From the NCBI GenBank assembly GCA_034436375.1, contig DAOTVS010000324.1:1-17770 (forward strand): a stretch of DNA of 17,770 bases, in the 5' to 3' direction. The DNA comes from DAOTVS01 sp034436375 (GTDB lineage: Bacteria; Chloroflexota; Anaerolineae; SpSt-313). Positions 9,041-16,559 of this stretch are shown one piece after another (position 1 is the stretch's first letter; each line of letters starts with the position of its first letter). Made by a program: the position numbers and the translations under genes. The notes below the pieces were generated by a model. The model ran no database searches, had not been told where the DNA came from, and worked only from the letters and a program-made list of their open reading frames with translations.

Positions 9041-9428
9041 CGCACGCTCCTTTCCCAGGAGGGCAGAGCATTACCCACCACAGCCGACAAACGAAATGCT
9101 GCTGTACAGACAGCTCCACCCGGGAGATCTATGGACAGGCGTCATTGCCGTCCCCCATTGGCTTTACACCACGAGCCCCCATGCCCGATGAGGCACAACG
9201 CACGATGAAAGCGCCCTTCGGCTTCCGGGTACTCTGCTCCGCGCGCGGCCGGAACAGGCCTTTCGTAGGGTGTTGTGGGTGAGCCGCCGCCTGTGGCGGC
9301 TCACCCACAACACCCCTTGCGGATCAGGGCCGGGCTTGTGCGGAGCATATCAGCCGGCAACTGCCCGGAAGGGCACTGGCGCTCCTTTCGGACCAGCGTA
9401 GGTCTTGGCCCCTGCCGGAGCAGAACAC
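9041..9428. other. 388-nt gap between c and b genes; no gene seen
   Basis: No credible coding sequence on either strand. It contains a perfect 21-bp hairpin (9268-9315, listed separately), a copy of the 10-mer GGGCAGAGCA (9061-9070) and the b ribosome site. The gap is long for an atp operon, where c and b usually lie within tens of bases. No T-tract terminator follows the hairpin. Confidence 0.6.
9268..9315. repeat. Perfect 21-bp hairpin between atpE and atpF
   Basis: Arms 9268-9288 and 9295-9315 are perfectly complementary, with a 6-nt loop (GCCTGT). Because it lies 3' of the c gene on the transcribed minus strand and lacks a downstream U-run, it could protect the upstream c message from 3' decay or attenuate transcription rather than terminate fully. 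The structure is seen directly; the role is inferred. Confidence 0.85.
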
Positions 9429-9659
9429 CTACACGACAAATCGGATGACCAGGCCCATCAACAGCGAATAGATAGCAATGGCCTCAGCGAATGCGATGGC
9501 CAGGATCATATTGCTCACGATGAGGCCCGACGCCTCAGGATTACGTCCTAGCGAGCGCATGGCCTGGGCGCCAATGAGGCCAACACCCAGAGCCGGCCCC
9601 AACCCCCCAATGGCAACCGTCAAACCGGCAGCAAGGTTTCTCAAACCTTCCGGGTCCAT
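9429..9659 (-). CDS. atpE: ATP synthase Fo subunit c (proteolipid)
   Basis: Forms the rotating membrane ring that carries ions. The protein has 76 residues in two transmembrane helices with the polar loop RNPEA at 39-43. The ion-binding carboxylate is Glu59 in IAFAEAIAIYSLL. Sodium-type rings carry Gln in helix 1 plus Ser/Thr after the Glu; here the equivalents are Val and Ala-Ile, so proton coupling is inferred. The start is ATG 9659 (MDPEGLRNLAAG), with AAAGGAG about 11 nt upstream. A longer frame to 9830 only translates the end of the a gene out of frame. It lies 28 nt after atpB and is followed by the 21-bp hairpin. Confidence 0.96.
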   Translation of the reverse strand: MDPEGLRNLAAGLTVAIGGLGPALGVGLIGAQAMRSLGRNPEASGLIVSNMILAIAFAEAIAIYSLLMGLVIRFVV

Positions 9660-9687
9660 ACCGCTCAGAACTCCTTTCCTGGATCCA

Positions 9688-10962
9688 CTAACTCGTGGTG
9701 GAGAGAACCTCCGGCAATGATACGGGACTCCCGTCGTGCACCATCGCACTGTCACCATGAGACGCCGTCGCTTGCACGACAAACGCGGTTGAAAGGATCG
9801 CGAAGACAAAGGCCTGGACAAACCCAACAAACACCTCCAGGCCCAGGAAAGGCAGGGTAGCCACCAGGGGAATCAGGAAAGGCACTACGCCCAGAAGGAC
9901 TTCGCCGGCGAAGATATTGCCAAAGAGCCGGAAAGAGAAGGAGAGGACCCTGGTGAAAATGTCGAGCAGCTCGAGCGCACCCACAAACAGATCAATCAAG
10001 CCATAGAGAATGCTGCCTACACCCAGGCGCGGGCCGCGCCCAAGCAGGCCATTCCCAAAGGCGACAAAGCGCTCGATCTTGACGAAATGCAACAGGTAGC
10101 GGGAGAATCCGGCTGCTTTGATGCCAAGCGCCTGACTGAAAACCACTGAGAAAAGGGCCAGGGCGAGGGTCAGGTTCAGGTCCGTCGCTGCCGAGCGGAG
10201 TAAGGGCGTTCTTTCCTCACCGTGGATCACGACAATCGTCACAAAGCCCGGCAGCAGGCCCATCCAGTTGCAGACGATGATGAGCAGGAACAAGGTCATG
10301 ACAACCGGGAACACGAGAGGCGCGCGCGGACCCGCTATCCCCTCGACCAGGTTGCTCAGGCTCTCGATGACCCATTCGACAAGATTCTGCAGGCCCCCTG
10401 GCACGAGTTCCAGGCGGCGCGTGGTCAGGAAGGATAGGGCCACAAGGAAGAGCATGGCGAGCCAGGTGGCGAGCAGAGTGTTGGTAATGCGCAGGCCGCC
10501 GATGCGAGTGATCTCCTCAGGGGCTAGAGAGATATGAGGCACGGCGATGTGGTAGGGGTAGATAAAGTTGAAACCTATACTCGCAATCACGATAACCCCG
10601 AACCAAAACACAGGCTTCCGGAGCAATGAGCCCTGCTTTGCCAGAGACTGCAAGCGCCTCAGTCGCAGGCGAGCAACAGCCGCCATCAGGCTGCCCAAGG
10701 CCTCCACCAGCCATTCAAGGAGGTTTTGCCACGGGCCCGGCACCACATTTAACCGCCGCAGCACAAGCAAGGCCAGCCCGGCCAGAATGAGCACTGCCAC
10801 GCCGGCAGCCAGTAATGTGCCCGCGATGCCCAGGCCACTGATGAGGATCGGTCCCTGCCGAGTTGGGGAGTGGGGAACCGGGACATGGAGAGGGTTAAGG
10901 ATATCGAAAACCAGAAATAGCGCCACCACAACCAGGATCCAAAGCGCAGGCTTCCTCAACAC
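9688..10962 (-). CDS. atpB: ATP synthase Fo subunit a with duplicated N-terminal region
   Basis: Stator channel subunit that moves protons to and from the c-ring. The protein has 424 residues, well above common lengths of ~240-330. The C-terminal core is standard: NWMGLLPGF (232-240), essential Arg345 in SFRLFGNIFAGE, and VQAFVFAILSTAFV. The extra length is a tandem copy of the N-terminal unit: residues 2-97 and 114-210 align with about 40 identities over ~95 positions, including LRKP, VPH, TLLA, RRL-VPG and QNL-EW-E, joined by a basic linker (ARLRLRRLQSLAKQG). The start is GTG 10962, with GAGGAGG about 8 nt upstream that overlaps the stop of the preceding gene. No internal start with a ribosome site was seen before the second unit, so one fused protein is expected. 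Confidence 0.93.
   Translation of the reverse strand: MLRKPALWILVVVALFLVFDILNPLHVPVPHSPTRQGPILISGLGIAGTLLAAGVAVLILAGLALLVLRRLNVVPGPWQNLLEWLVEALGSLMAAVARLRLRRLQSLAKQGSLLRKPVFWFGVIVIASIGFNFIYPYHIAVPHISLAPEEITRIGGLRITNTLLATWLAMLFLVALSFLTTRRLELVPGGLQNLVEWVIESLSNLVEGIAGPRAPLVFPVVMTLFLLIIVCNWMGLLPGFVTIVVIHGEERTPLLRSAATDLNLTLALALFSVVFSQALGIKAAGFSRYLLHFVKIERFVAFGNGLLGRGPRLGVGSILYGLIDLFVGALELLDIFTRVLSFSFRLFGNIFAGEVLLGVVPFLIPLVATLPFLGLEVFVGFVQAFVFAILSTAFVVQATASHGDSAMVHDGSPVSLPEVLSTTS
10333..10959 (-). repeat. Tandem coding duplication inside atpB
   Basis: Two units, 10672-10959 (residues 2-97) and 10333-10623 (residues 114-210). Each has a hydrophobic helix after LRKP, a periplasmic-type VPH segment, a second hydrophobic helix, then an amphipathic RRL-VPG-QNL-EW-E segment. 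Protein identity is about 42%, so the duplication is old and maintained in frame. Confidence 0.85.
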
Positions 10963-10974
10963 TCGGCTGCCTCC

Positions 10975-11460
10975 TCAGGAAGAGCGGCCGGCGTAGCGAG
11001 CGGCACGCCTGGCGAGCCAATAGTTGCCGACGACAGACCCGGCGACCGCGAGGATGAGTAGAAGCACAGTGCATAGCGGTCGTCGGCTCAAGAGGCCATC
11101 CAGCCACAGACCCAGGGCCAAGCCAAGTCCGACGAGGAGGAAGGTGACGAGCAGCATCCCGACGACCAGGGCCAATGCCCGGCTCATCTCAGGCACGGAG
11201 AAAGCCGAGCGCACCTGAGTGAGCTGTGACCCAGCAGCCCTGAAGCGGCGGAGTGCTGCCATGGCCAAATTGATAGTACCCAGCCATCCAACCGATACGC
11301 CTGCGAGGATGAAGAGCAGCGTGGCAACCGGGTGCGTCCCGAGTTGGCGGTCAACCCAGGTACCCAGGAAGAGACCAGCCAGGGCGCTAGCGACTGTAAT
11401 CAGGCCCATCGTGACGCCCAACTCTGTGGCCAGCGCCAGGGGTCGGAAAACGTCCTTCAT
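10975..11460 (-). CDS. AtpZ/AtpI-like Fo accessory membrane protein, internally duplicated
   Basis: First gene of the atp operon. Its 161 residues form four predicted membrane helices in two hairpins. The first half (about 10-72) has the AtpZ-type pattern of a Gly-rich helix, then GTWVDRQLGTHP, then a second helix. The second half (about 94-156) repeats it as GLWLDGLLSRRP. With an offset of 84 residues, 13 of 25 positions between 29 and 53 are identical, including the Trp, Asp and Pro. AtpI and AtpZ proteins are implicated in c-ring assembly or Mg2+ handling; the role here is inferred from family and position. The start is ATG 11460 (MKDVFRPLALATELG), with GGAGG and AAGG upstream; an extension to 11499 is Arg-rich and was rejected. 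Confidence 0.8.
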   Translation of the reverse strand: MKDVFRPLALATELGVTMGLITVASALAGLFLGTWVDRQLGTHPVATLLFILAGVSVGWLGTINLAMAALRRFRAAGSQLTQVRSAFSVPEMSRALALVVGMLLVTFLLVGLGLALGLWLDGLLSRRPLCTVLLLILAVAGSVVGNYWLARRAARYAGRSS

Positions 11461-11553
11461 GTAGCCTTGCCTCCGCCGTCGTCGGCCCCTCGTCCACACT
11501 GATGTAGTGGTCAGCGAATCGGTCTCGGCCTACAGTCATTAAGGAACATAGGT

Positions 11554-11582
11554 AGTATAGCGGAGGTAGCGCTATCTGTCAA
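11554..11582 (-). promoter_or_regulatory. Strong sigma70-type promoter of the atp operon
   Basis: On the minus strand, a perfect TTGACA (11577-11582) is followed by a 17-nt spacer and TATACT (11554-11559, 5/6). The predicted start is near 11547, giving a leader of ~88 nt before the AtpZ/AtpI-like gene. The spacer holds a small inverted repeat, TAGCG-N7-CGCTA (11558-11574), that could be an operator. Confidence 0.75.
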
Positions 11583-11591
11583 ACTTCTGCC

Positions 11592-11660
11592 AAAAGGGAA
11601 AGAGGGGAAAAGGGATTGCCTTTCTGTCATTCTGTACCCTTTTCCCCTCTTTTCCCCTTT
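11592..11660 (-). terminator. Purine/pyrimidine-rich hairpin after the lipoprotein hydrolase gene
   Basis: The perfect 16-bp core (11599-11614 with 11637-11652) extends to about 23 bp with a one-base bulge and reaches the TAA of the upstream gene. One arm is all purine and the other all pyrimidine. The minus-strand transcript ends in a pyrimidine-rich stretch with UUUCCCUUUU. It lies 9 nt from the atp -35, so it would insulate the atp promoter from read-through. Confidence 0.6.
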
Positions 11661-12993
11661 ATTTGGGCATCGCTTTTAGCGCCTCATAGGCCGGGCGCGG
11701 CTTGAAATCGGGCCAGCCGGGGTAGGTGATGGCCCACCAGTACTGCTCATCGTTCGGCGTCCAGGACGGGTCGGCGATATAGATCACCGTCATCAGGCCG
11801 ATCCAGGGCGACCAATGCTGCTTGGCATACTGAAAAGCGCGCACCAGATAGTCAGCCTTTTGCTCCTCGGTGACGGCATGCCAGGCATAGTCTGGGTGCA
11901 CCGTATCGCTCGTCCAGCCGAATTCGAGGATAAAGACCTGCTTATCGGCATCGCCGTTCTTCACCATGATCGCCCGCAGATCCTCTACCCGCCGGAAGCA
12001 GAAGAAGCGCTGGCCGCCATACGCCGGCGACTTGGCCACCTCATCCGGGCTCATCTCCGGTGGGGCTTTGTAGCCGGGGGCGTGGGCGCCCAGGGCATCG
12101 AAATAGCCCGTGCTGTTGCCGCCCATGGCCTTGTAGAGGCCTTCCAGATACAGGTCATCGGGCATGGCCGTATTATCATTGGTGCCGGTCGGGCTGAGGC
12201 CGGCCGAAACCACAATGGCGTAGGGGTCGGCCTCCTTGATGCGGGCATAGGCCACTTTGAGCAGCGCTGCGTACTGCGCCGGGCTGGGCCGTTTGCCGCC
12301 CCATTCGCGTGCCAGGTTGGGCTCGTTCCAGATCTCATAGGCCCGGATGCGCCCCTTGTAACGGCTGGCCAGGGCATAGCAGAAATCGCCGAAATCGGCA
12401 TAGTTATCGGGCGGGCTATTGGTCGGGTAATTGCCGCCGGCCCACTGAGGCTGTGAATCCAGGCGCACGATCATCTGCAGATGCTGCTCACCGATCCACT
12501 TCATCATGTCATCGAGCTGATTCCAGATGAACTGCCCCTTGGTGGGCTCCACATCGCGCCAACCCACATCCTGCTTGATCCAGCCGAAACCGGCGCCCGA
12601 AACGAGCTGCACATCGCGCGTGGCCACCTCGGGCTTCCACCAAAGAAAGGCCTGCATACCGTATTCGGGCGAGTTCAGCCGCAGCGAACGCGGGGCCTCG
12701 GCTGCGGGTTGCGGGGTCGCAGTCGCTGTAGAACCCGTCGCCTCCTCAGCTTCAGCGGGCGCCGGGGTGGCCGTCACAGCAGCGGTTGCCGGTGCGGACG
12801 CTTCGTCAGCCGTCACAGCCTGAGCAGGCGGCGTAAAGGTCGGAAGGGGCGTTTTGGGGGCCTGAGTGGGGGTCGGCGTCGCGGGCGGCGCGCAGCCGGC
12901 CAACAGAAGGCCAGCTATGAGCGCAAGAAGCAGGGCACTGCGCCAGGCAATGGCCCTGCCGGGTTGACTGGTTTGTGTGTGATTCTCGCCCAT
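11659..12993 (-). CDS. Lipoprotein TIM-barrel glycoside hydrolase (clan GH-A, GH39/cellulase-like)
   Basis: Predicted secreted lipoprotein of 444 residues. The signal peptide (about 17-33) ends in the lipobox LLAGC with Cys34 as lipid attachment site. A Pro/Thr/Ala-rich linker runs to about 105. The catalytic barrel has acid/base Glu224 in AYEIWNEPNL and nucleophile Glu357 in FILEFGW, the clan GH-A arrangement. The substrate is unknown. The start ATG 12993 has GGGGAG 7 nt upstream. The barrel is paralogous to the C-terminal domain of the next gene upstream: both have GFGWIKQ, SRYKGR, YE(I/V)WNE and end in AMPK. The exact GH family is uncertain. Confidence 0.8.
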   Translation of the reverse strand: MGENHTQTSQPGRAIAWRSALLLALIAGLLLAGCAPPATPTPTQAPKTPLPTFTPPAQAVTADEASAPATAAVTATPAPAEAEEATGSTATATPQPAAEAPRSLRLNSPEYGMQAFLWWKPEVATRDVQLVSGAGFGWIKQDVGWRDVEPTKGQFIWNQLDDMMKWIGEQHLQMIVRLDSQPQWAGGNYPTNSPPDNYADFGDFCYALASRYKGRIRAYEIWNEPNLAREWGGKRPSPAQYAALLKVAYARIKEADPYAIVVSAGLSPTGTNDNTAMPDDLYLEGLYKAMGGNSTGYFDALGAHAPGYKAPPEMSPDEVAKSPAYGGQRFFCFRRVEDLRAIMVKNGDADKQVFILEFGWTSDTVHPDYAWHAVTEEQKADYLVRAFQYAKQHWSPWIGLMTVIYIADPSWTPNDEQYWWAITYPGWPDFKPRPAYEALKAMPK

Positions 12994-13032
12994 GTCGCCA
13001 CTCCCCTAAGGCGGCCATACCGCCGTATATAG

Positions 13033-13080
13033 CACAGCGTGGAGCACAGCCTAATCGGACCGGCTGTGCTCCACGCTGTG
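13033..13080. repeat. Perfect 19-bp hairpin upstream of the lipoprotein hydrolase
   Basis: Arms 13033-13051 and 13062-13080 are perfectly complementary with a 10-nt loop. It lies ~40 nt before the ATG at 12993, in the leader of that gene. No T-run follows on either strand, so a regulatory, mRNA-stability or repeat-element role is possible. Confidence 0.8.
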
Positions 13081-13141
13081 GTTGAACACTGGCACCGGTA
13101 TATGACAGACGTTACTCTACAAGATTTGGTTCCGGGTTTGT

Positions 13142-13174
13142 AGACCTGACAGGTTTGAAAAACCTGTCAGGTCT
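13142..13174 (-). terminator. 15-bp hairpin just after the 981-residue hydrolase gene
   Basis: Perfect arms AGACCTGACAGGTTT (13142-13156) and its complement (13160-13174) with a 3-nt loop, beginning 9 nt past the stop codon. The position suggests a terminator, but no U-tract follows. The ACCTGACAGGT palindrome type recurs in environmental bacterial genomes, from memory, so it may be a dispersed repeat. Confidence 0.55.
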
Positions 13175-13183
13175 GAATCTTCC

Positions 13184-16129
13184 TTACTTGGGCATAGCGG
13201 CCAGGGCATTAAAGGCCGGGCGCGGCGCCCACCCCGGGCCCAGGATGCTAAAGGCCGACTTTTCGTCGCCCGGTGGGTCGATAGCGCCAAAGTTCAGGTT
13301 CCAGAGGAACATGGGCCCCACAAAGCCCCAGTTCTTGCCCATCTGATAGGCGCGCACGATCCAGTCAGCCTGCTCCTGCAGGGTATTGTTGGCCTCGTAC
13401 TCGTAGCCTTTTGCTGGAGCTACGCCAAAACCTTCCACAGTACCCCAACCGAACTCGGTCGGCCAGATACGCTTGTAGCTATCGCCATACTTGACCATGA
13501 TGGCGCGATAGCTCTCCATGGTGCCCCGGAAGAAGTAACTCGGATCGCCTTTGCAGAGCGTCGTGCTCGGGTCGCTGAAGGTGCGCCAGTCAGCGTCGGG
13601 AGGGTTGTTCCAGCCGGAAGGATGGGCACCGATTGCGTCGCAGTAGTTCTTCAGCCCCGCCTGGTACATCTGCTCCAGATAGGTTGTATCACGTATTGCC
13701 GTGTCACCATCGCTCCACCCCGTCGGCGTTGGCGCCCCGCTGATGACGATGGCGCTGGGATCGACGGACTTGATAGCGAGGTAGCTAGCTTTGAGCAGTT
13801 GCACATAGTTTGCCGCGCTGAGGCGATTCCCCTTGCCGCCCCATTCGTACCACAGGTTCTCTTCGTTCCAGACCTCATAGGCCTGCACGCGGCCCTTGTA
13901 GCGCGATGCCATCTGGCGCATGAACTCGGCCAGGGTGTTCGGGTCTGCCGGCGGGCCACCCACGCTCTTGTCGTCATCACCTGGCCGTGCCCAGTTGGGC
14001 GCCTTGCAGACGCTGAACATGACCTTGATGCCGCGCGCCGAGGCGGCATCTACCAGCGCATCCAGGGCGCCCCAGTTGTACTGCCCCGGGGCGGGGTTGT
14101 AGACATACCACTCCACCTGCTGCTTGATCCAGCCAAAGCCGATCTGTTGCACCAGGCCCAGGATACGCGGGATATCACCGCCCACCGCATGCACCTGGAT
14201 GCCGTAACCGAAGAACCCACCGCCGCTCGGCGCAGGCGCTGCGGGCGCTGCAGGCGCTGCAGGCGCCGCCGGCTTGGCCACCAGTACCCTGGTTGGCCTG
14301 GGCGTCGGCGTGTTGGTCGGCGTCGGGCTGGGGGTCGGCGTCGGGATCTGCACGTCCAGCGTGTTCGTCACGCCCTCGGTCGTTTTGCCGCCATCCTCAG
14401 AGATGGCTACACTGACCGTATAGTCGCCGGGTTGATCAACAGCCTTCCAACTCAAGTTCGGGCTGGTGGCCGGGTTCACACCCTGGTCGACCACCTGGCC
14501 ATCCTTGCTCTGCACCTTCCAGACGACGCTGTAGGTAGGCGCTTGCGCCTCGCTCAAAGGGCGAACGCCGCCGCGGCCCGAGGGGTCGCGCGCCACACGC
14601 ACCGAATCCCAGATATGAGCATCGTTGGCGGTGCCGGCCAGGGCCTCCACCGTCACACCGCGCAGGCAGAACTGCATGGCCAGCGCCAGCTTGTGCGCCA
14701 CGCTGCTGGCGTTTTCCAGCCACACCTTGTGCTCAGCGCCGGAGGAGTCTTTGAAGGAGAACCAGCTCAAGGCCGTGTTGGCTTCTTGCTGCATGCCAGA
14801 GGCCAGGTTGGGCAGCGTAACCGTAAGCGTCTGCCCCGGCAAAACCATATTCTGGCCATCGCTCACCGCGGCCTTGCTGGCGAGAGAGAGCGCGTCACCG
14901 TAGACCAGGGGGTGCTCCTCATTCCCTACCTGCTCGTAGCAGTTGGCGCTCACGATAAGCTGCACCTTTTGCCGGTTCAACTCGCCCACCGTGCTGCGCA
15001 GGCAATCCTCCATCAGCGCTGTCGACTGGCCGTTCGCTGTCGCGTCGTTGATCACCGGGATGCGCAGCACATCAGCCGCCTGCGCCAGGGCAGGCCAGTT
15101 ATAACCTCCCGTATCCCAGGCGCCGTCGGCGCCCTTCTTGGGCTCATCCACGCGCACCGCCAGCACCTTGCCCTCCTTGTGCAGGGCCTGGGCCAGCTCC
15201 GAGACAAAGGCGGAGAAATCGTCGCGCGTGTTTGGGCTGAGCCCCAGGTACTCCAGGTTCAACCCCTTGTAGCCGCCGGAGCGCACGGCCTGCACGATGG
15301 CCTGCACATGGCTGCTGCGGGCGGCAGGGTTGCTGATCAGGTTGGTCACCCAATCAATGTGCAGCGTGCCGTCGACCTCATCGCTGAGCGTCGGCAGCAC
15401 CAGCAGATTAGCTGGCGCCGAATCGAGCGCAATCTGCCCTGTCACCGAGCCGTTATCGGTCAGCGCCAGACCGTTCACATAGATCTCGGAAGCCAGATCC
15501 ATAGGGGCCGCGTTCACGGCCGCCACGTCGGGCGCAGATACGGCCACGTCCAGCGCTTGGGGCTTGGCTTCCATCACGGCCAGCATTGCAGGCACAGAGG
15601 TCAGGTCGCCCTCCAGCTGGGCCGTGTTGCTGATGATATGGTTGGGCGCCCATTCCCAGGCCTTACCTGTCCAGGCGTAGAGGTCCAGCGCATCGGCATT
15701 GGAAATGCCCTTGGGCAAGGGGGTCGTGAAATGGGCCTCTTTGGGCTGCTTGCCGTGGGGATCCAGCGTGTAGACGGGCCCGCGGATCTGCAGGTTGGGC
15801 GGCACAGCCTTGATGGCCTGCGCCACGCTGCCCTTGGCCGCCTTGGGGTCACTCGTATCGACCATCCACATCTGTAGCCGCAGGTTGCCGCTGAGCGCGC
15901 CGGCGGGGATTGTAAGCTGGCCGGCGCCTTTCTGCCCGACCGTTCCACCCTTGGCGCCGATGAGGGGATAGTTCAGATGGAACAGCCGGTTGCCGACGGC
16001 AATTGGGGGTAGCCATAGGATCAGGAGCACCAGCACGGGAACGGCAATATAGGCAACAAGCCGCCCAGTCTTGCGATTGCCCAACACAGTCCTGAAACGT
16101 TCTCTCCAAGCCGAGATCGTTTCCCCCAT
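13184..16129 (-). CDS. Membrane-anchored two-domain glycoside hydrolase (GH18-like plus GH39-like)
   Basis: Predicted extracytoplasmic protein of 981 residues. A short cytoplasmic start is followed by one membrane helix (about 24-45). Residues ~55-90 (GGTV, then LTIPAGALSG) resemble a ZU5-like fold. A GH18-like region (~240-520) centres on YKGLNLEYLGLSP (287-299); the catalytic DxxDxDxE is replaced there, so it may only bind glycan. A beta-sandwich-like segment (~530-595) and a Pro/Thr linker with four AAP triplets (~596-635) lead to a clan GH-A barrel with Glu756 (YEVWNEENL) and Glu892 (PTEFGW). The start chosen is ATG 16129 (MGETISAWRERF), with AGAGAGG ~10 nt upstream; a frame extension to 16297 was rejected as lacking any family character. 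The C-terminal domain is paralogous to the downstream lipoprotein. Confidence 0.78.
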   Translation of the reverse strand: MGETISAWRERFRTVLGNRKTGRLVAYIAVPVLVLLILWLPPIAVGNRLFHLNYPLIGAKGGTVGQKGAGQLTIPAGALSGNLRLQMWMVDTSDPKAAKGSVAQAIKAVPPNLQIRGPVYTLDPHGKQPKEAHFTTPLPKGISNADALDLYAWTGKAWEWAPNHIISNTAQLEGDLTSVPAMLAVMEAKPQALDVAVSAPDVAAVNAAPMDLASEIYVNGLALTDNGSVTGQIALDSAPANLLVLPTLSDEVDGTLHIDWVTNLISNPAARSSHVQAIVQAVRSGGYKGLNLEYLGLSPNTRDDFSAFVSELAQALHKEGKVLAVRVDEPKKGADGAWDTGGYNWPALAQAADVLRIPVINDATANGQSTALMEDCLRSTVGELNRQKVQLIVSANCYEQVGNEEHPLVYGDALSLASKAAVSDGQNMVLPGQTLTVTLPNLASGMQQEANTALSWFSFKDSSGAEHKVWLENASSVAHKLALAMQFCLRGVTVEALAGTANDAHIWDSVRVARDPSGRGGVRPLSEAQAPTYSVVWKVQSKDGQVVDQGVNPATSPNLSWKAVDQPGDYTVSVAISEDGGKTTEGVTNTLDVQIPTPTPSPTPTNTPTPRPTRVLVAKPAAPAAPAAPAAPAPSGGGFFGYGIQVHAVGGDIPRILGLVQQIGFGWIKQQVEWYVYNPAPGQYNWGALDALVDAASARGIKVMFSVCKAPNWARPGDDDKSVGGPPADPNTLAEFMRQMASRYKGRVQAYEVWNEENLWYEWGGKGNRLSAANYVQLLKASYLAIKSVDPSAIVISGAPTPTGWSDGDTAIRDTTYLEQMYQAGLKNYCDAIGAHPSGWNNPPDADWRTFSDPSTTLCKGDPSYFFRGTMESYRAIMVKYGDSYKRIWPTEFGWGTVEGFGVAPAKGYEYEANNTLQEQADWIVRAYQMGKNWGFVGPMFLWNLNFGAIDPPGDEKSAFSILGPGWAPRPAFNALAAMPK

Positions 16130-16460
16130 GGTTTCGCGTCCTCTCTTTCCAAGTGTAACATGGTGACTCGAGACGTCGTGGACCGGCCACGCGATACGGC
16201 CAAAGGCCCAGAGGCTGCCAGGGGCTGACAATGGGGCTGCTCCCGGCAGAAGAGCCGCGTGCGCCTGCAAACACACACGCACATAGCGGGTCCCCATGCA
16301 GATCTTGGATACCCGGTTGTGGTGGGCGGGGGGGGTGAGATTCCTGCCCTACCCGCCAAGACCCGCGTGAGAGCCCATTGGCGCCGGCCGGCAAGGCAAA
16401 TGGGAATGAGAGGGTCCCGGCCAGAGCAGGTGATCAGGCTCTTGCGGATGAGATGCGGGC

Positions 16461-16489
16461 ATTCTAACACGGGCTCTCTCTTTTGACAA
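16461..16489 (-). promoter_or_regulatory. Candidate promoter of the 981-residue hydrolase gene
   Basis: On the minus strand, TTGTCA (16484-16489, 5/6) is followed by a 17-nt spacer and TAGAAT (16461-16466, 5/6). It is well spaced, but far from the ATG at 16129. Confidence 0.45.
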
Positions 16490-16521
16490 GTAGAGTTGGC
16501 CGCTCGCATGATGCGCATCCC

Positions 16522-16550
16522 CGGCTGACACATGCTCTGCCCTTCAGCCG
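16522..16550 (-). terminator. Possible weak terminator hairpin after the lactonase gene
   Basis: Stem CGGCTGA (16522-16528) pairs with TCAGCCG (16544-16550), 7 bp, with a 15-nt loop containing TGCTCTGCCC, the complement of the recurrent 10-mer. It begins 9 nt past the stop codon. No U-tract follows, so termination is uncertain. Confidence 0.4.
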
Positions 16551-16559
16551 CAAGCCAGA

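Larger units (their letters stand above)
16130..16559. other. 430-nt intergenic region between lactonase and hydrolase genes
   Basis: No credible gene. It holds a candidate minus-strand promoter (16461-16489), a hairpin at the lactonase 3' end (16522-16550), and a run of eight G at 16328-16335 within a G-rich stretch. If the promoter is right, the hydrolase has a leader of about 325 nt. Confidence 0.5.

Noticed and set aside
9660..9830. Long N-terminus for subunit c
   Set aside because: It reads the end of atpB in another frame; the 76-residue protein from ATG 9659 is complete.
10333..10962. Subunit a as two separate genes
   Set aside because: The frame is continuous through the linker and no internal start with a ribosome site precedes the second unit.
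13622..15877. A 751-codon open frame on the + strand
   Set aside because: It lies opposite the hydrolase gene, has no recognisable domain, and its His/Arg/Gly-rich composition is typical of antisense frames in GC-rich DNA.
16130..16297. 56-residue N-terminal extension of the large hydrolase
   Set aside because: No homologous character and no ribosome site; MGETISAWRERF precedes a normal membrane anchor.
16321..16336. G-quadruplex at the G-run
   Set aside because: One long G-run with short neighbours; the pattern is too weak to support a quadruplex or a function.
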